Shown: positions 1-8,115, counted from the stretch's first letter. The stretch: 64,000 bases of DNA from Gallionellaceae bacterium (GCA_027448945.1 DAIDMQ010000009.1:1-64000); one strand, 5' to 3'. A program made the numbers and translations. Notes: generated by a model from the sequence alone, not told the origin.

Positions 1-75
1 CTGTCCAGACTGAACTCGCTTGACTGACAATTCTCTGAATTCGGGGGTATATGCCTGCTTCGGTATCTTCTTCAT
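1..75 (-). CDS. IS3-family transposase OrfA, N-terminal fragment (runs off the left edge)
   Basis: Manual translation of the minus strand from position 75 gives MKKIPKQAYTPEFRELSVKRVQSGQ, the typical N-terminus of IS3-family OrfA HTH proteins. A GGAG Shine-Dalgarno lies just upstream. Not in the ORF track because it is truncated. Confidence 0.75.
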   Translation of the reverse strand, partial: MKKIPKQAYTPEFRELSVKRVQSGQ

Positions 76-108
76 CTTCATCTCCAATATGTGCGTAATT
101 TTACGTCA
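1..108 (-). mobile_element. Left end of an IS3-family insertion sequence (truncated by the window edge)
   Basis: OrfA start plus a candidate terminal sequence 5'-TGACGTAAAATTACGCAC (minus strand, from 108), which begins with TG as IS3-family ends usually do. The exact boundary is inferred. Confidence 0.55.
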
Positions 109-385
109 CCATTGGAAGACGATTTTTCGGGGGAAGGTCACTAACGCCTTTCTTGACAACGTAGACACCGATCATCAAGCCAGCTACAGCTAAAATGCCG
201 AGAGACACGTCAGCAAAGCTGATACCAGTGGTCAGGTCTGCCAATGTTGCGGGAGCAACAGCGAAAGAAGGAGTTGCAGCAACCAAAGCTGTACCACCTA
301 CGGTAATTTTGACGAGAGTGCCGTCAACATAATCATAAGTTGCAGCAGCTGCGCGTTGACCCATTTGTCTAGCTTTTTTAAACAT
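101..385 (-). CDS. Inovirus major coat-like protein (signal peptide plus single TM helix)
   Basis: 94 aa: hydrophobic leader ending ..TPSFA, short acidic/amphipathic segment, TM helix LGILAVAGLMIGVYVV and basic KK tail. This is the filamentous-phage coat architecture. Last codons and stop come from the adjacent IS end. Confidence 0.6.
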   Translation of the reverse strand: MFKKARQMGQRAAAATYDYVDGTLVKITVGGTALVAATPSFAVAPATLADLTTGISFADVSLGILAVAGLMIGVYVVKKGVSDLPPKNRLPMVT

Positions 386-456
386 GATTCACCTCACTTA
401 AGTTTTGGTATACGTCCGGCATACCAGCGGATTGCAGGGTGTCTATCCCTGAATTC

Positions 457-762
457 TCAAAGTCGCTTAATCGCTGACAAAATCATTCCAGCGTTCTTTG
501 CAATCAAATAACAGCCAAGCGAAAACGTCAGCGCAAAGGACCAGTAAGATGCGGCAAGAACCGCGTCAAATGGGGCACTTGTAACAGCAACCACACCAGA
601 TGCAGCGGCACCTGATCCAGCAATAGCCGCATTTGTATATGTAGCAAGTTCAGATGTTGTGAAAAGTGAAAAACCTGTACCGCAATCTGCCATGCCTTGT
701 GTGTAACTTTGAACAGTTGCCCAGATAGCAGGAGCAGAAAGTGTTACGCAGGTGAGAGCCAT
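457..762 (-). CDS. Inovirus small membrane/minor coat-like protein
   Basis: 101 aa with two hydrophobic segments; RBS AAGTGAGGTGA matches that of the coat gene; sits in the phage gene cluster. Confidence 0.4.
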   Translation of the reverse strand: MALTCVTLSAPAIWATVQSYTQGMADCGTGFSLFTTSELATYTNAAIAGSGAAASGVVAVTSAPFDAVLAASYWSFALTFSLGCYLIAKNAGMILSAIKRL

Positions 763-942
763 TTAAATCACCTCACTTAGAGAGTTTGTATATGAAGAAT
801 CAATGGTTACTTCATACCCTTGGCGACGATATGAATCACGTACCGCTTGAGCGATGCGAATATCAGTAGTCCTACGAATAAGAACGCCTTCGATCCTTAC
901 GAAGTACTCAGATAAAAGAGGTGATAAGACGTAATGGATCAT
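763..942 (-). CDS. Small inovirus protein (59 aa) missed by the ORF track
   Basis: Manual translation: MIHYVLSPLLSEYFVRIEGVLIRRTTDIRIAQAVRDSYRRQGYEVTIDSSYTNSLSEVI*. Its start overlaps the upstream stop (ATGA at 939-942) and its stop abuts the next ATG (TAAATG). Confidence 0.6.
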   Translation of the reverse strand: MIHYVLSPLLSEYFVRIEGVLIRRTTDIRIAQAVRDSYRRQGYEVTIDSSYTNSLSEVI

Positions 943-1181
943 GCTGACCTCAACTTTAAGCCAGAATCAGCAGTCCATTCGAAAGCTTCAATAGACCTTA
1001 TAAGACGTAATTTTTGAAAATCTCTTTCACCTTGTTTGAGAAGAGAGAGAGTTCGTAGACAATCTGGACAATCACAAACATCACCACCACAAGTACATAG
1101 TGAGCAGCCATCATTCATTAGATTTGAATTATCAAAAACCAATTCAGCTAAGCAATCCTGACACATAGTGGAATGTTTCAT
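939..1181 (-). CDS. Cys-rich small phage protein
   Basis: 80 aa, CxxC-rich (MCQDC, CSLCTCGGDVCDCPDC). Start overlaps the rep stop as ATGA. Confidence 0.5.
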   Translation of the reverse strand: MKHSTMCQDCLAELVFDNSNLMNDGCSLCTCGGDVCDCPDCLRTLSLLKQGERDFQKLRLIRSIEAFEWTADSGLKLRSA

Positions 1182-2245
1182 GCCGCAATCCTGATGTCAG
1201 ACCATGAAAGCACAGGCTCATTCAGCACTAAAGATTTGCGACGAAACGGCAAAACCACACCCGCGCATAAATCGGCACTTGAGATACCAGCCGCTTTCAA
1301 AAATGCTTGATGCCGCATAAACGTTGCCTTCGGCATTGTGTTTTTTACTTGGTCATAGCCGATTGTTTTAATCAAAGCCCATGTGCGATGGGCGGCCAGC
1401 GCTTGACCTTTGGTAGGACAAACTTTTTCAAGTTCAAGTAATAGTGTTCCCATATCGTGTACCTCCACGTCGCCGCCACCAATCAGCGAATTAAAGAATT
1501 TATGGTGGATTTCGGTTAACTCATAAGGCGTTAAGGTGTGCCAATCATCGCGGTCTTCATAGCGACGAAACCAACGCGCACCGAGCTTGAGCTCAAGTCG
1601 AAGGAGATTGTCAGCAAGATCCAGCGTTTCATCATCGATGATGATGTCGCCACGACGCGACAACATGCGCAAATGCGCGCCCTTGTGATATGCCTTACCG
1701 CATTGCAGGTCAGACGACGGATTCCAATAAACCGTGTCACCACCTTTTTTGTCAGAGTTGGTGCGGCGACGTGGTGCATCGGTCCCAAGCAACAAGCGCA
1801 GTCCTTGCTTAACCTGAGCGGCATTACCCATATCGTAATTCGCGGTCACATCGAGGCGACGACATTGCCAGTTATCCCAATTCGGCAAGATTGCATCGAG
1901 TGCAAGACCTGCACGCTCAATCAGCACTTCCGCGCAATGCTGGATGTAGAGCGAACCGAAAACATTCAAGCCATCGTTCTCAATGCTTGAAGGCGATGCG
2001 CCGATGGTGAGATAACGCTGAGACTGTCCATCGGCAGTGATAGACCAGTACAAGCCAGGTGCATCAGAACGCAGCTTGTCGATGTCTAGCGCGTGCTTGC
2101 GCCATTTTTCAACACCGTTTGAATCTACGCAGACAGTCATGCCCATGCAGCTCAAGATACGCTCCATGAGATTTTTACCAAGAAGACCTTGTGGATCATC
2201 AGGATGATTAAGCTTGATGCGGAGAGTGAGCCAGTCGATTAGCAT
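1178..2245 (-). CDS. Phage replication initiation protein (inovirus gpII/RstA-like)
   Basis: 355 aa, IDWLTLRIKL N-terminus and RLDVTANYD / LRLELKLGARW segments resembling phage replication-initiation proteins; position in an inovirus cluster. Confidence 0.65.
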   Translation of the reverse strand: MLIDWLTLRIKLNHPDDPQGLLGKNLMERILSCMGMTVCVDSNGVEKWRKHALDIDKLRSDAPGLYWSITADGQSQRYLTIGASPSSIENDGLNVFGSLYIQHCAEVLIERAGLALDAILPNWDNWQCRRLDVTANYDMGNAAQVKQGLRLLLGTDAPRRRTNSDKKGGDTVYWNPSSDLQCGKAYHKGAHLRMLSRRGDIIIDDETLDLADNLLRLELKLGARWFRRYEDRDDWHTLTPYELTEIHHKFFNSLIGGGDVEVHDMGTLLLELEKVCPTKGQALAAHRTWALIKTIGYDQVKNTMPKATFMRHQAFLKAAGISSADLCAGVVLPFRRKSLVLNEPVLSWSDIRIAA

Positions 2246-2772
2246 AATTCAGACTCACATTTTTCTTCTGACCAAGCGCCGGATGAAAATGTCTCGTCCA
2301 TGGCACTTTGTCCGCCCGTTTTTTGGTGTTTAGTCTCACCCATGGGACTTTGTCCGGGTATTACATACGTACCCGGAGATTTTTCGCCGTCTTCCGCTCC
2401 GTGCTCGCTACGCTGCGCGCGGTGCTCATTTGGCGAAAATTCGTTCAGGGCAACGCCTTCACCCTCGAAAGGCTGTTCAGTCGCAGAAACACGACTGGAA
2501 GGCGTTGCCTTGAACGAACTAACAGGGCGAAGCGTGACGTAACCGAAGTTGACGGTAATCATGCGTCGAGTAGACGCATCCCAAAAATGCCCCATACAAG
2601 TGGACGAAAGAGTACGTCCGCTTGCACGAGATTCTTGATAGTCAGCACGATCAGAGGCGGCGCGGTTAATGACAGCAGAAGCTATTGCTCCACCGCCTTT
2701 AAGTGGGTTCAAATTCTGCCGAAAAAATCTATCCGGCAGAACTGGCCTTGGTGCTTTGGCAAGGGTCGCCAT
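2239..2772 (-). CDS. Hypothetical phage ORF containing repeats and a large hairpin
   Basis: 177 aa open frame between the SSB-like gene and rep. The C-terminal half contains direct and inverted repeats and may be functional DNA rather than (or as well as) coding. Confidence 0.35.
   Translation of the reverse strand: MATLAKAPRPVLPDRFFRQNLNPLKGGGAIASAVINRAASDRADYQESRASGRTLSSTCMGHFWDASTRRMITVNFGYVTLRPVSSFKATPSSRVSATEQPFEGEGVALNEFSPNEHRAQRSEHGAEDGEKSPGTYVIPGQSPMGETKHQKTGGQSAMDETFSSGAWSEEKCESELC
2291..2356. repeat. Pair of 24-bp direct repeats, 42 bp apart
   Basis: gtctcgtccatggcactttgtccg (2291-2314) and gtctcacccatgggactttgtccg (2333-2356), 21/24 identical. Confidence 0.85.
2440..2518. repeat. 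Large imperfect inverted repeat (hairpin/cruciform candidate)
   Basis: Left arm ttcgttcagggcaacgccttc (2440-2460) and right arm gaaggcgttgccttgaacgaa (2498-2518), complementary with one mismatch; nested cagtcg/cgactg stem (2478-2483/2492-2497). Confidence 0.85.
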
Positions 2773-2778
2773 GACCGT

Positions 2779-3114
2779 TTAGGCTTTTGGTTGAGATGGA
2801 ACGTGCGAAATGATTGTCGGCAGACAATCGCGAAGAATGTAGAGACCGGGCTTTCGAGTTTCAGGGTCTACCCACATACCGACAGGAACAGTTACTTCTT
2901 TGCCTATTGCTTTTTTGTACTGTTCGCCAAGTGCACGAACGTTGAAATCTTTCAGCACCAATTTCGTGCCGCTTTCCTGTTTACCTTTTCCAACAACTGG
3001 CTCTTCGTACTGAAGCTGAACTTTGTGTCCAGCTTCAGTAATTTCACCAGTCTTTTGGTCTTTAAATTCGTTGGTAGGAAATACGTTTAAAACTTTACCT
3101 GTGAGCGTAAGCAT
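2779..3114 (-). CDS. Phage ssDNA-binding protein (gpV-like)
   Basis: 111 aa, small OB-fold-like composition (MLTLTGKVLNVFPTNEFKDQKTGEITEAGHKVQLQYEEP...), located upstream of the replication initiator as in many inoviruses. Confidence 0.5.
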   Translation of the reverse strand: MLTLTGKVLNVFPTNEFKDQKTGEITEAGHKVQLQYEEPVVGKGKQESGTKLVLKDFNVRALGEQYKKAIGKEVTVPVGMWVDPETRKPGLYILRDCLPTIISHVPSQPKA

Positions 3115-3174
3115 TTTAATTCCTTTCGAGGGTTAAACCAGTGTCCGACTGGCGGCAGTGATACAAAATCATTT

Positions 3175-3399
3175 TCATAGATGAAATGCTTTATCTAGTG
3201 CCATCTTGTTGAGCAATGCGACGTTGATCAGGGTGTACTTGCCTATTGAATAAGTCGGGACATAGCCCTTCGAAATCCAACCTCTCAAAACACCCTCTTC
3301 AATGCCAGAAAGTTCAGCAAAACGCTTAGGCGAAATCAAAGGCAATGCCATTGCGGCGGCATTAAATTGACTAGCTTCTGATGGTGCGTTCATAATCAA
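3175..3399 (-). CDS. Small HTH (MerR/excisionase-like) DNA-binding protein
   Basis: 74 aa: ISPKRFAELSGIEEGVLRGWISKGYVPTYSIGKYTLINV, a winged-HTH Xis/MerR-like pattern. Confidence 0.5.
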   Translation of the reverse strand: MIMNAPSEASQFNAAAMALPLISPKRFAELSGIEEGVLRGWISKGYVPTYSIGKYTLINVALLNKMALDKAFHL

Positions 3400-3428
3400 G
3401 AACCTTTCGTTACGTTGCTATACAGCAC

Positions 3429-3457
3429 TATAAGACAGTTGAAGTATAAGACAGTTG
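3429..3457. promoter_or_regulatory. Tandem operator-like repeats in the divergent phage promoter region
   Basis: Two exact copies of tataagacagttg at 3429-3441 and 3445-3457 between the divergent 74-aa HTH and XRE repressor genes. Confidence 0.55.
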
Positions 3458-3482
3458 CGATATAACCATAAACGGGATTTAT

Positions 3483-3758
3483 GTGTCAAGCCCTATAGGA
3501 AAAAAAATTAGAAACGTTCGCGAAGCCCTTGGTATCGGGAGGCAGGAATTCGTCGATAAAACAGGAATTCCAAAAGGAACAATCATCGGGATAGAACAAG
3601 GCTTACGCGAACCAAAAGCAGGAGTGCTAATTGCAATAGCACAAGCATGGCCAGAGTACGCAGCCTATCTTTTGACAGACGAAATTAACGTAAAACAGAG
3701 AGACCCCGAAGCCGAAGAATTAGCTAAGGAGTTGCCGATAGCGAAGAAGGCGAGCTAA
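3483..3758 (+). CDS. XRE-family phage repressor
   Basis: 91 aa, IRNVREALGIGRQEFVDKTGIPKGTIIGIEQGLREPK is a canonical HTH_XRE. Confidence 0.7.
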   Translation: MSSPIGKKIRNVREALGIGRQEFVDKTGIPKGTIIGIEQGLREPKAGVLIAIAQAWPEYAAYLLTDEINVKQRDPEAEELAKELPIAKKAS

Positions 3759-3792
3759 TCGCACAGCAAGTATTGAGGCGCTGGTTTAGGAG

Positions 3793-4320
3793 GTGAAACA
3801 GATGTCAATTGATGAACGCGATTACTACTACAATCCAAAAGAATTTCGAGACGAAAAAATTCCAGAACCAGAATTTCAATCATCTACCAATAGCAATTAT
3901 CCGAGACAAACGGCAAGTCAAGAAGTCATCAAAAAAATGATGCTTTATCTTGCTTCAATCGCAGTAATTATCATCGTCGTAATCGTTGCGATGCAGCTGA
4001 TAAACAAGGTTGCAAATAACACGCTTAATGGAATGAAAAAAAATCTCATCGCACAAGAGCAACAACGTCAGCAAGACATCAAAATTCAAACTGCAATTCG
4101 ACAACAATCAATCGAAACTCAAGCCGCAACACAACAGCAGAAACTTGTTAAAGATACCGCCTTGCAGCAAAGAATCGAAACAGCAAAACCAAGGTTTGAA
4201 CGTGTACTTGTCAAAGGCAAATCAGCAAAGGAATGTGGCGCAGCAGGCATCATCACCAATCAAACTATTCTGTGTAAAAACGACCACTACGAGATAGTTC
4301 AAATCAATGGCAATCAGTAA
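3793..4320 (+). CDS. Single-pass membrane protein, unknown function
   Basis: 175 aa, TM segment LYLASIAVIIIVVIVAMQLI followed by a Gln-rich coiled-coil-like region; preceded by an AGGAGGTG RBS; overlaps the integrase start. Confidence 0.55.
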   Translation: MKQMSIDERDYYYNPKEFRDEKIPEPEFQSSTNSNYPRQTASQEVIKKMMLYLASIAVIIIVVIVAMQLINKVANNTLNGMKKNLIAQEQQRQQDIKIQTAIRQQSIETQAATQQQKLVKDTALQQRIETAKPRFERVLVKGKSAKECGAAGIITNQTILCKNDHYEIVQINGNQ

Positions 4321-5335
4321 AGCCGCATCAGGATGGTTGGTTGACATACAGCCAGCAGGCCGAGGCGGTAAACGGTTTAGAAAAACACTATCCACCAAAG
4401 CCGAGGCGTTAGCCTGGGAGACTTGGATTAAGGCGCAAATCCAGCAGTCACCAGACTGGAAACCAGCGAAAGGCGATAGTCGCAAATTATCCGAGCTGGT
4501 GGATCTGTGGCACAAGCTACACGGCATCAATCTACGCGCCGAAAAAAACACTTTGTCGAGATTGAAACTGCTATGCGAAGCACTAGGTAATCCAATCGCC
4601 GAGCAGATGAAACCTGACACCTTCGCGGAGTATCGCGCACTTCGTTTAAAGAACGGAATCTCACCTAACAACCTGAATCGTGAACACGCTTATCTACGCG
4701 CAGTATTCAACGAACTTATACGGCTTGGACAGTGGACAACAGAAAATCCACTCACCAAGTTGCGCCAGTTCAAAATCACAGAACGCGAGTTGTCGTTTTT
4801 GTCATTAAATGAAATCAAGCTACTACTGGATACCTTGAAAGAAGGACGCAGCCGTGATGCCTGGTTAATTGCGCAAATCTGCCTTGCGACAGGAGCGCGC
4901 TGGAGTGAGGCTGAAGGATTGAGATCATCACAAGTCAGAAATTGCGCATTGCATTTTACCGGGACGAAGTCTGGCAAAAATCGCAGTGTACCTATATCAG
5001 ATGAATTGATTGCTTTGCTCGATGCGCACCTAGTCGAAAAATGCGGAGAAGAAAAAACAGTCGCTACGCGGTTTTTTATATACGGCTATGCCGCATTCAG
5101 AGAGGCGGTAGATAAATGCGGTATCGAGCTACCCAAAGGTCAAATGACGCATGTATTGCGCCACACCTTCGCTTCGCACTTCATCATGGCAGGCGGCAAT
5201 ATTTTAGTGTTACAGCGCATCCTGGGCCACAGCAGCTTAACCATGACAATGCGCTACGCACACCTTGCACCTGAACATCTACAGGAAGCAAAAACCTTCA
5301 ATCCACTGACCAAGCTGAACGAGTCAACAAACTGA
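4307..5335 (+). CDS. Tyrosine recombinase/phage integrase
   Basis: Catalytic motifs ATGARWSEAEGL, HVLRHTFASH, LGHSSLTMTMRYAHL. Confidence 0.9.
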   Translation: MAISKAASGWLVDIQPAGRGGKRFRKTLSTKAEALAWETWIKAQIQQSPDWKPAKGDSRKLSELVDLWHKLHGINLRAEKNTLSRLKLLCEALGNPIAEQMKPDTFAEYRALRLKNGISPNNLNREHAYLRAVFNELIRLGQWTTENPLTKLRQFKITERELSFLSLNEIKLLLDTLKEGRSRDAWLIAQICLATGARWSEAEGLRSSQVRNCALHFTGTKSGKNRSVPISDELIALLDAHLVEKCGEEKTVATRFFIYGYAAFREAVDKCGIELPKGQMTHVLRHTFASHFIMAGGNILVLQRILGHSSLTMTMRYAHLAPEHLQEAKTFNPLTKLNESTN

Positions 5336-5374
5336 CAACTAAAATCCGTTGACAGATTGTTGACGGCGTAAAAA

Positions 5375-5404
5375 AAGGAGCTGCGAAAAACTCCGCAACT
5401 CCTT
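5375..5404 (-). terminator. Rho-independent terminator downstream of tRNA-Phe (minus strand)
   Basis: Arms aaggagctgcg/cgcaactcctt with one mismatch, followed on the minus strand by a T tract (cctttttt). Confidence 0.6.
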
Positions 5405-5410
5405 GATATT

Positions 5411-5486
5411 TGGTGGCCCGGGGCGGAATCGAACCACCGACACAAGGATTTTCAATCCTCTGCTCTACCGACTGAGCTACCAGGCC
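5411..5486 (-). tRNA. tRNA-Phe(GAA)
   Basis: Minus strand GGCCTGGTAGCTCAGTCGGTAGAGCAGAGGATTGAAAATCCTTGTGTCGGTGGTTCGATTCCGCCCCGGGCCACCA; full cloverleaf; CCA encoded. Confidence 0.95.
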
Positions 5487-5688
5487 ATTTTCTACATTTC
5501 ACTAACTGTATGATGCCGTTTCGCGAAGTCGCGCATTATACCGAGAAGTGCAAAAAGCACAAATGTAGTTTGTGATTTATTTTTACCTGCCGGAATGCAA
5601 ACGTTCGATGATGCTTTGTTGGGACTAAAGTGCGGCTATAGCATACAATTTTCCGCTGTTCCTTAATTTATCCTGCCCCGACTAGAAC

Positions 5689-6951
5689 ATGTCCAATCTG
5701 ACCCGCCGTGATTTCCGCACACTTGCGCTTGCTGCCTTGGGTGGTGCGCTGGAGTTTTACGACTTCATCATCTTCGTCTTCTTCGCCGTGGTCATCGGCA
5801 AGTTGTTCTTCCCGGCAGACATGCCGGATTGGTTACGCCAATTACAGACCTTTGGCATCTTCGCGGCGGGTTATCTGGCGCGACCGTTGGGCGGTATCGT
5901 GATGGCCCACTTTGGCGACTTGCTGGGTCGCAAGCGTATGTTCACCCTGAGCATTTTTCTGATGTCAGTGCCTACGCTGGCGATAGGTTTGATGCCCACC
6001 TATGCCAGCATCGGTATCTGGGCACCGATATTATTGTTGGCATTACGTGTGATGCAGGGTGCTGCTATAGGGGGTGAGGTGCCGGGGGCGTGGGTGTTCG
6101 TCTCCGAGCATGTACCGGCACGTCATGTGGGTTTCGCCTGTGGCACGCTGACTGCCGGTTTGACCGGCGGCATCTTGCTGGGTTCGCTGGTCGCGACGGC
6201 GGTGAATCGCGCCTATAGTCCGGAGGCTTTGTTGAGTGAGGGTTGGCGCGTGCCTTTCATCATTGGTGGAATATTCGGTTTCATTTCAGTGTGGTTGCGC
6301 CAGTGGTTGCACGAGACGCCGGTATTTCAGGAGATGCAAGCACGCCAGGCTTTGGCGAATGAGTTGCCGCTCAAGCAGGTGATACGCGCGCACAAGCCGG
6401 CCATCGTAGAGACCATGTTGATGACTTGGTTGTTATCGGCGGCCATCGTGGTGATGATCTTGATGACACCGACCCTGGTGCAGAAGCTCTACGCGATTCC
6501 GGCAACCGCCGCTTTGCAGGCGAACAGCATCGCGACGCTGTTTCTGAGTCTGGGTTGTGTGGTGTTCGGTGCTCTGGCTGACAGATATGGTGCGGGACGT
6601 GTGTTGATGGTCGGCTGTGCGATGTTGGGTATCAGTGCCATGGTCTTCTATCAGCAAATGGCGGTGGCACCGCAGAATATAGACATCTTATATGCGGTGA
6701 CGGGCTTTTGCGTGGGGGTGATAGGGGTGGTGCCCAGCACCGCAGTCCGAGCCTTCCCGCCGGAAGTGCGTTTTTCCGGATTGTCCTTTTCTTATAACGT
6801 GGCGTATGCGGTGTTCGGCGGATTGACCCCTATCATGGTCAGTATGATGTTGCCGCTGGACCGTATGGCGCCCGCGCATTATGTGTTGGCGCTGAGCCTG
6901 GTGGGGATAGGCATAGGGGCGACTTTGCGCAAGCGCGAGCGGGTCGTTTAG
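5689..6951 (+). CDS. MFS transporter (metabolite:H+ symporter, ProP/ShiA-like)
   Basis: 420 aa, 12-TM MFS pattern with GGALEFYDF, ARPLGGIVMAHFGDLLGRKR. Confidence 0.8.
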   Translation: MSNLTRRDFRTLALAALGGALEFYDFIIFVFFAVVIGKLFFPADMPDWLRQLQTFGIFAAGYLARPLGGIVMAHFGDLLGRKRMFTLSIFLMSVPTLAIGLMPTYASIGIWAPILLLALRVMQGAAIGGEVPGAWVFVSEHVPARHVGFACGTLTAGLTGGILLGSLVATAVNRAYSPEALLSEGWRVPFIIGGIFGFISVWLRQWLHETPVFQEMQARQALANELPLKQVIRAHKPAIVETMLMTWLLSAAIVVMILMTPTLVQKLYAIPATAALQANSIATLFLSLGCVVFGALADRYGAGRVLMVGCAMLGISAMVFYQQMAVAPQNIDILYAVTGFCVGVIGVVPSTAVRAFPPEVRFSGLSFSYNVAYAVFGGLTPIMVSMMLPLDRMAPAHYVLALSLVGIGIGATLRKRERVV

Positions 6952-7053
6952 GCATGGAAGGCGAGTGGCGTGATTTATGAGACAATGCGCGCCACAAAAA
7001 ATCAGGCAGGATAGCTAGTGCTTGTTGTTCAGGAGAAATGATCGGGATGGAAA

Positions 7054-8022
7054 GTGTTTTTAGATAATTTCAAAAAATTGCTGGCCAGTGATATGGCCGC
7101 TGTAGACCAAGTCATACGTACACGCTTGCACTCCGAAGTGTTGTTGGTAAATCAGATCGGCGAATACATCATCGGCGGTGGCGGCAAACGCCTGCGTCCC
7201 GCGCTGGTGGTTTTGTCGGCTCACGCTTTCGGCTATCAGGGCAAACAGCACCATGATCTGGCGGCGGTGGTGGAGTTTATCCATACCGCGACGCTGCTGC
7301 ATGACGACGTGGTCGATGAATCAGACTTGCGTCGTGGCAAAGCTACCGCCAGCGCCCTGTTCGGTAACGCTGCCAGTGTATTGGTCGGTGACTTCTTGTA
7401 TTCGCGTGCCTTCCAGATGATGGTTGAGGTGGGCGAGATGAGTGTGATGCAGACGCTGGCCGATGCGACCAATCTGATCGCCGAGGGCGAGGTGTTGCAG
7501 TTGCTCAACTGTCATGATGCCGATGTCGACACCGAGAACTACATGCGAGTGATCCACTGCAAGACTGCCAAGCTGTTCGAGGCGGCGATGCGCTTGGGGG
7601 CCATCCTGGGAAAGTCTGCGATCGTCGATCGGGAAGCCGCAGCCAAGTACGGCATGCATCTGGGAACGGCATTTCAATTGGTGGACGACGTACTGGATTA
7701 CTCTGCCGACGAAGCACAGACCGGCAAGCATCTGGGAGACGATCTGGCAGAAGGTAAGCCGACCTTGCCGTTGATCTACGCCATGCAGCACGGCACGCCC
7801 GGGCAGGCGGCCGTGGTCCGTCAGGCGATTGAGATGGGGGATGTGACGCAGTTCTCGTCAGTGCTGGAGATCATCCATGCCACTGGCGCCCTGCAACACA
7901 CCAGAAGTGTGGCGCAGCGCGAGACTGAGTTGGCATGTGCCGCGCTGGCAGGCTTGCCCGATTCGGCACATAAACAGTGTTTGCTCGATCTGGCCCGCTT
8001 TGCAGCGGATCGTGAATTCTAA
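7054..8022 (+). CDS. ispB: Octaprenyl diphosphate synthase
   Basis: DDVVDESDLRRG and DDVLDYSADEAQTGK aspartate-rich motifs, GGGKRLRP; GTG start. Confidence 0.9.
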   Translation: MFLDNFKKLLASDMAAVDQVIRTRLHSEVLLVNQIGEYIIGGGGKRLRPALVVLSAHAFGYQGKQHHDLAAVVEFIHTATLLHDDVVDESDLRRGKATASALFGNAASVLVGDFLYSRAFQMMVEVGEMSVMQTLADATNLIAEGEVLQLLNCHDADVDTENYMRVIHCKTAKLFEAAMRLGAILGKSAIVDREAAAKYGMHLGTAFQLVDDVLDYSADEAQTGKHLGDDLAEGKPTLPLIYAMQHGTPGQAAVVRQAIEMGDVTQFSSVLEIIHATGALQHTRSVAQRETELACAALAGLPDSAHKQCLLDLARFAADREF

Positions 8023-8115
8023 CCAGCCGCTACACAGACCGGCTAGCTGGTAGCATATACGCCACGGCTAAGTGCTGTTGCCTACCCGCGCAAATTTCAC
8101 AGGAGCCCACTTTTC

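Noticed and set aside
2308-3090. Plus-strand 260-aa ORF across the phage SSB/177-aa region
   Set aside because: Antisense to the coupled phage genes, aromatic/Arg/Ser-rich shadow composition, no recognisable motif.
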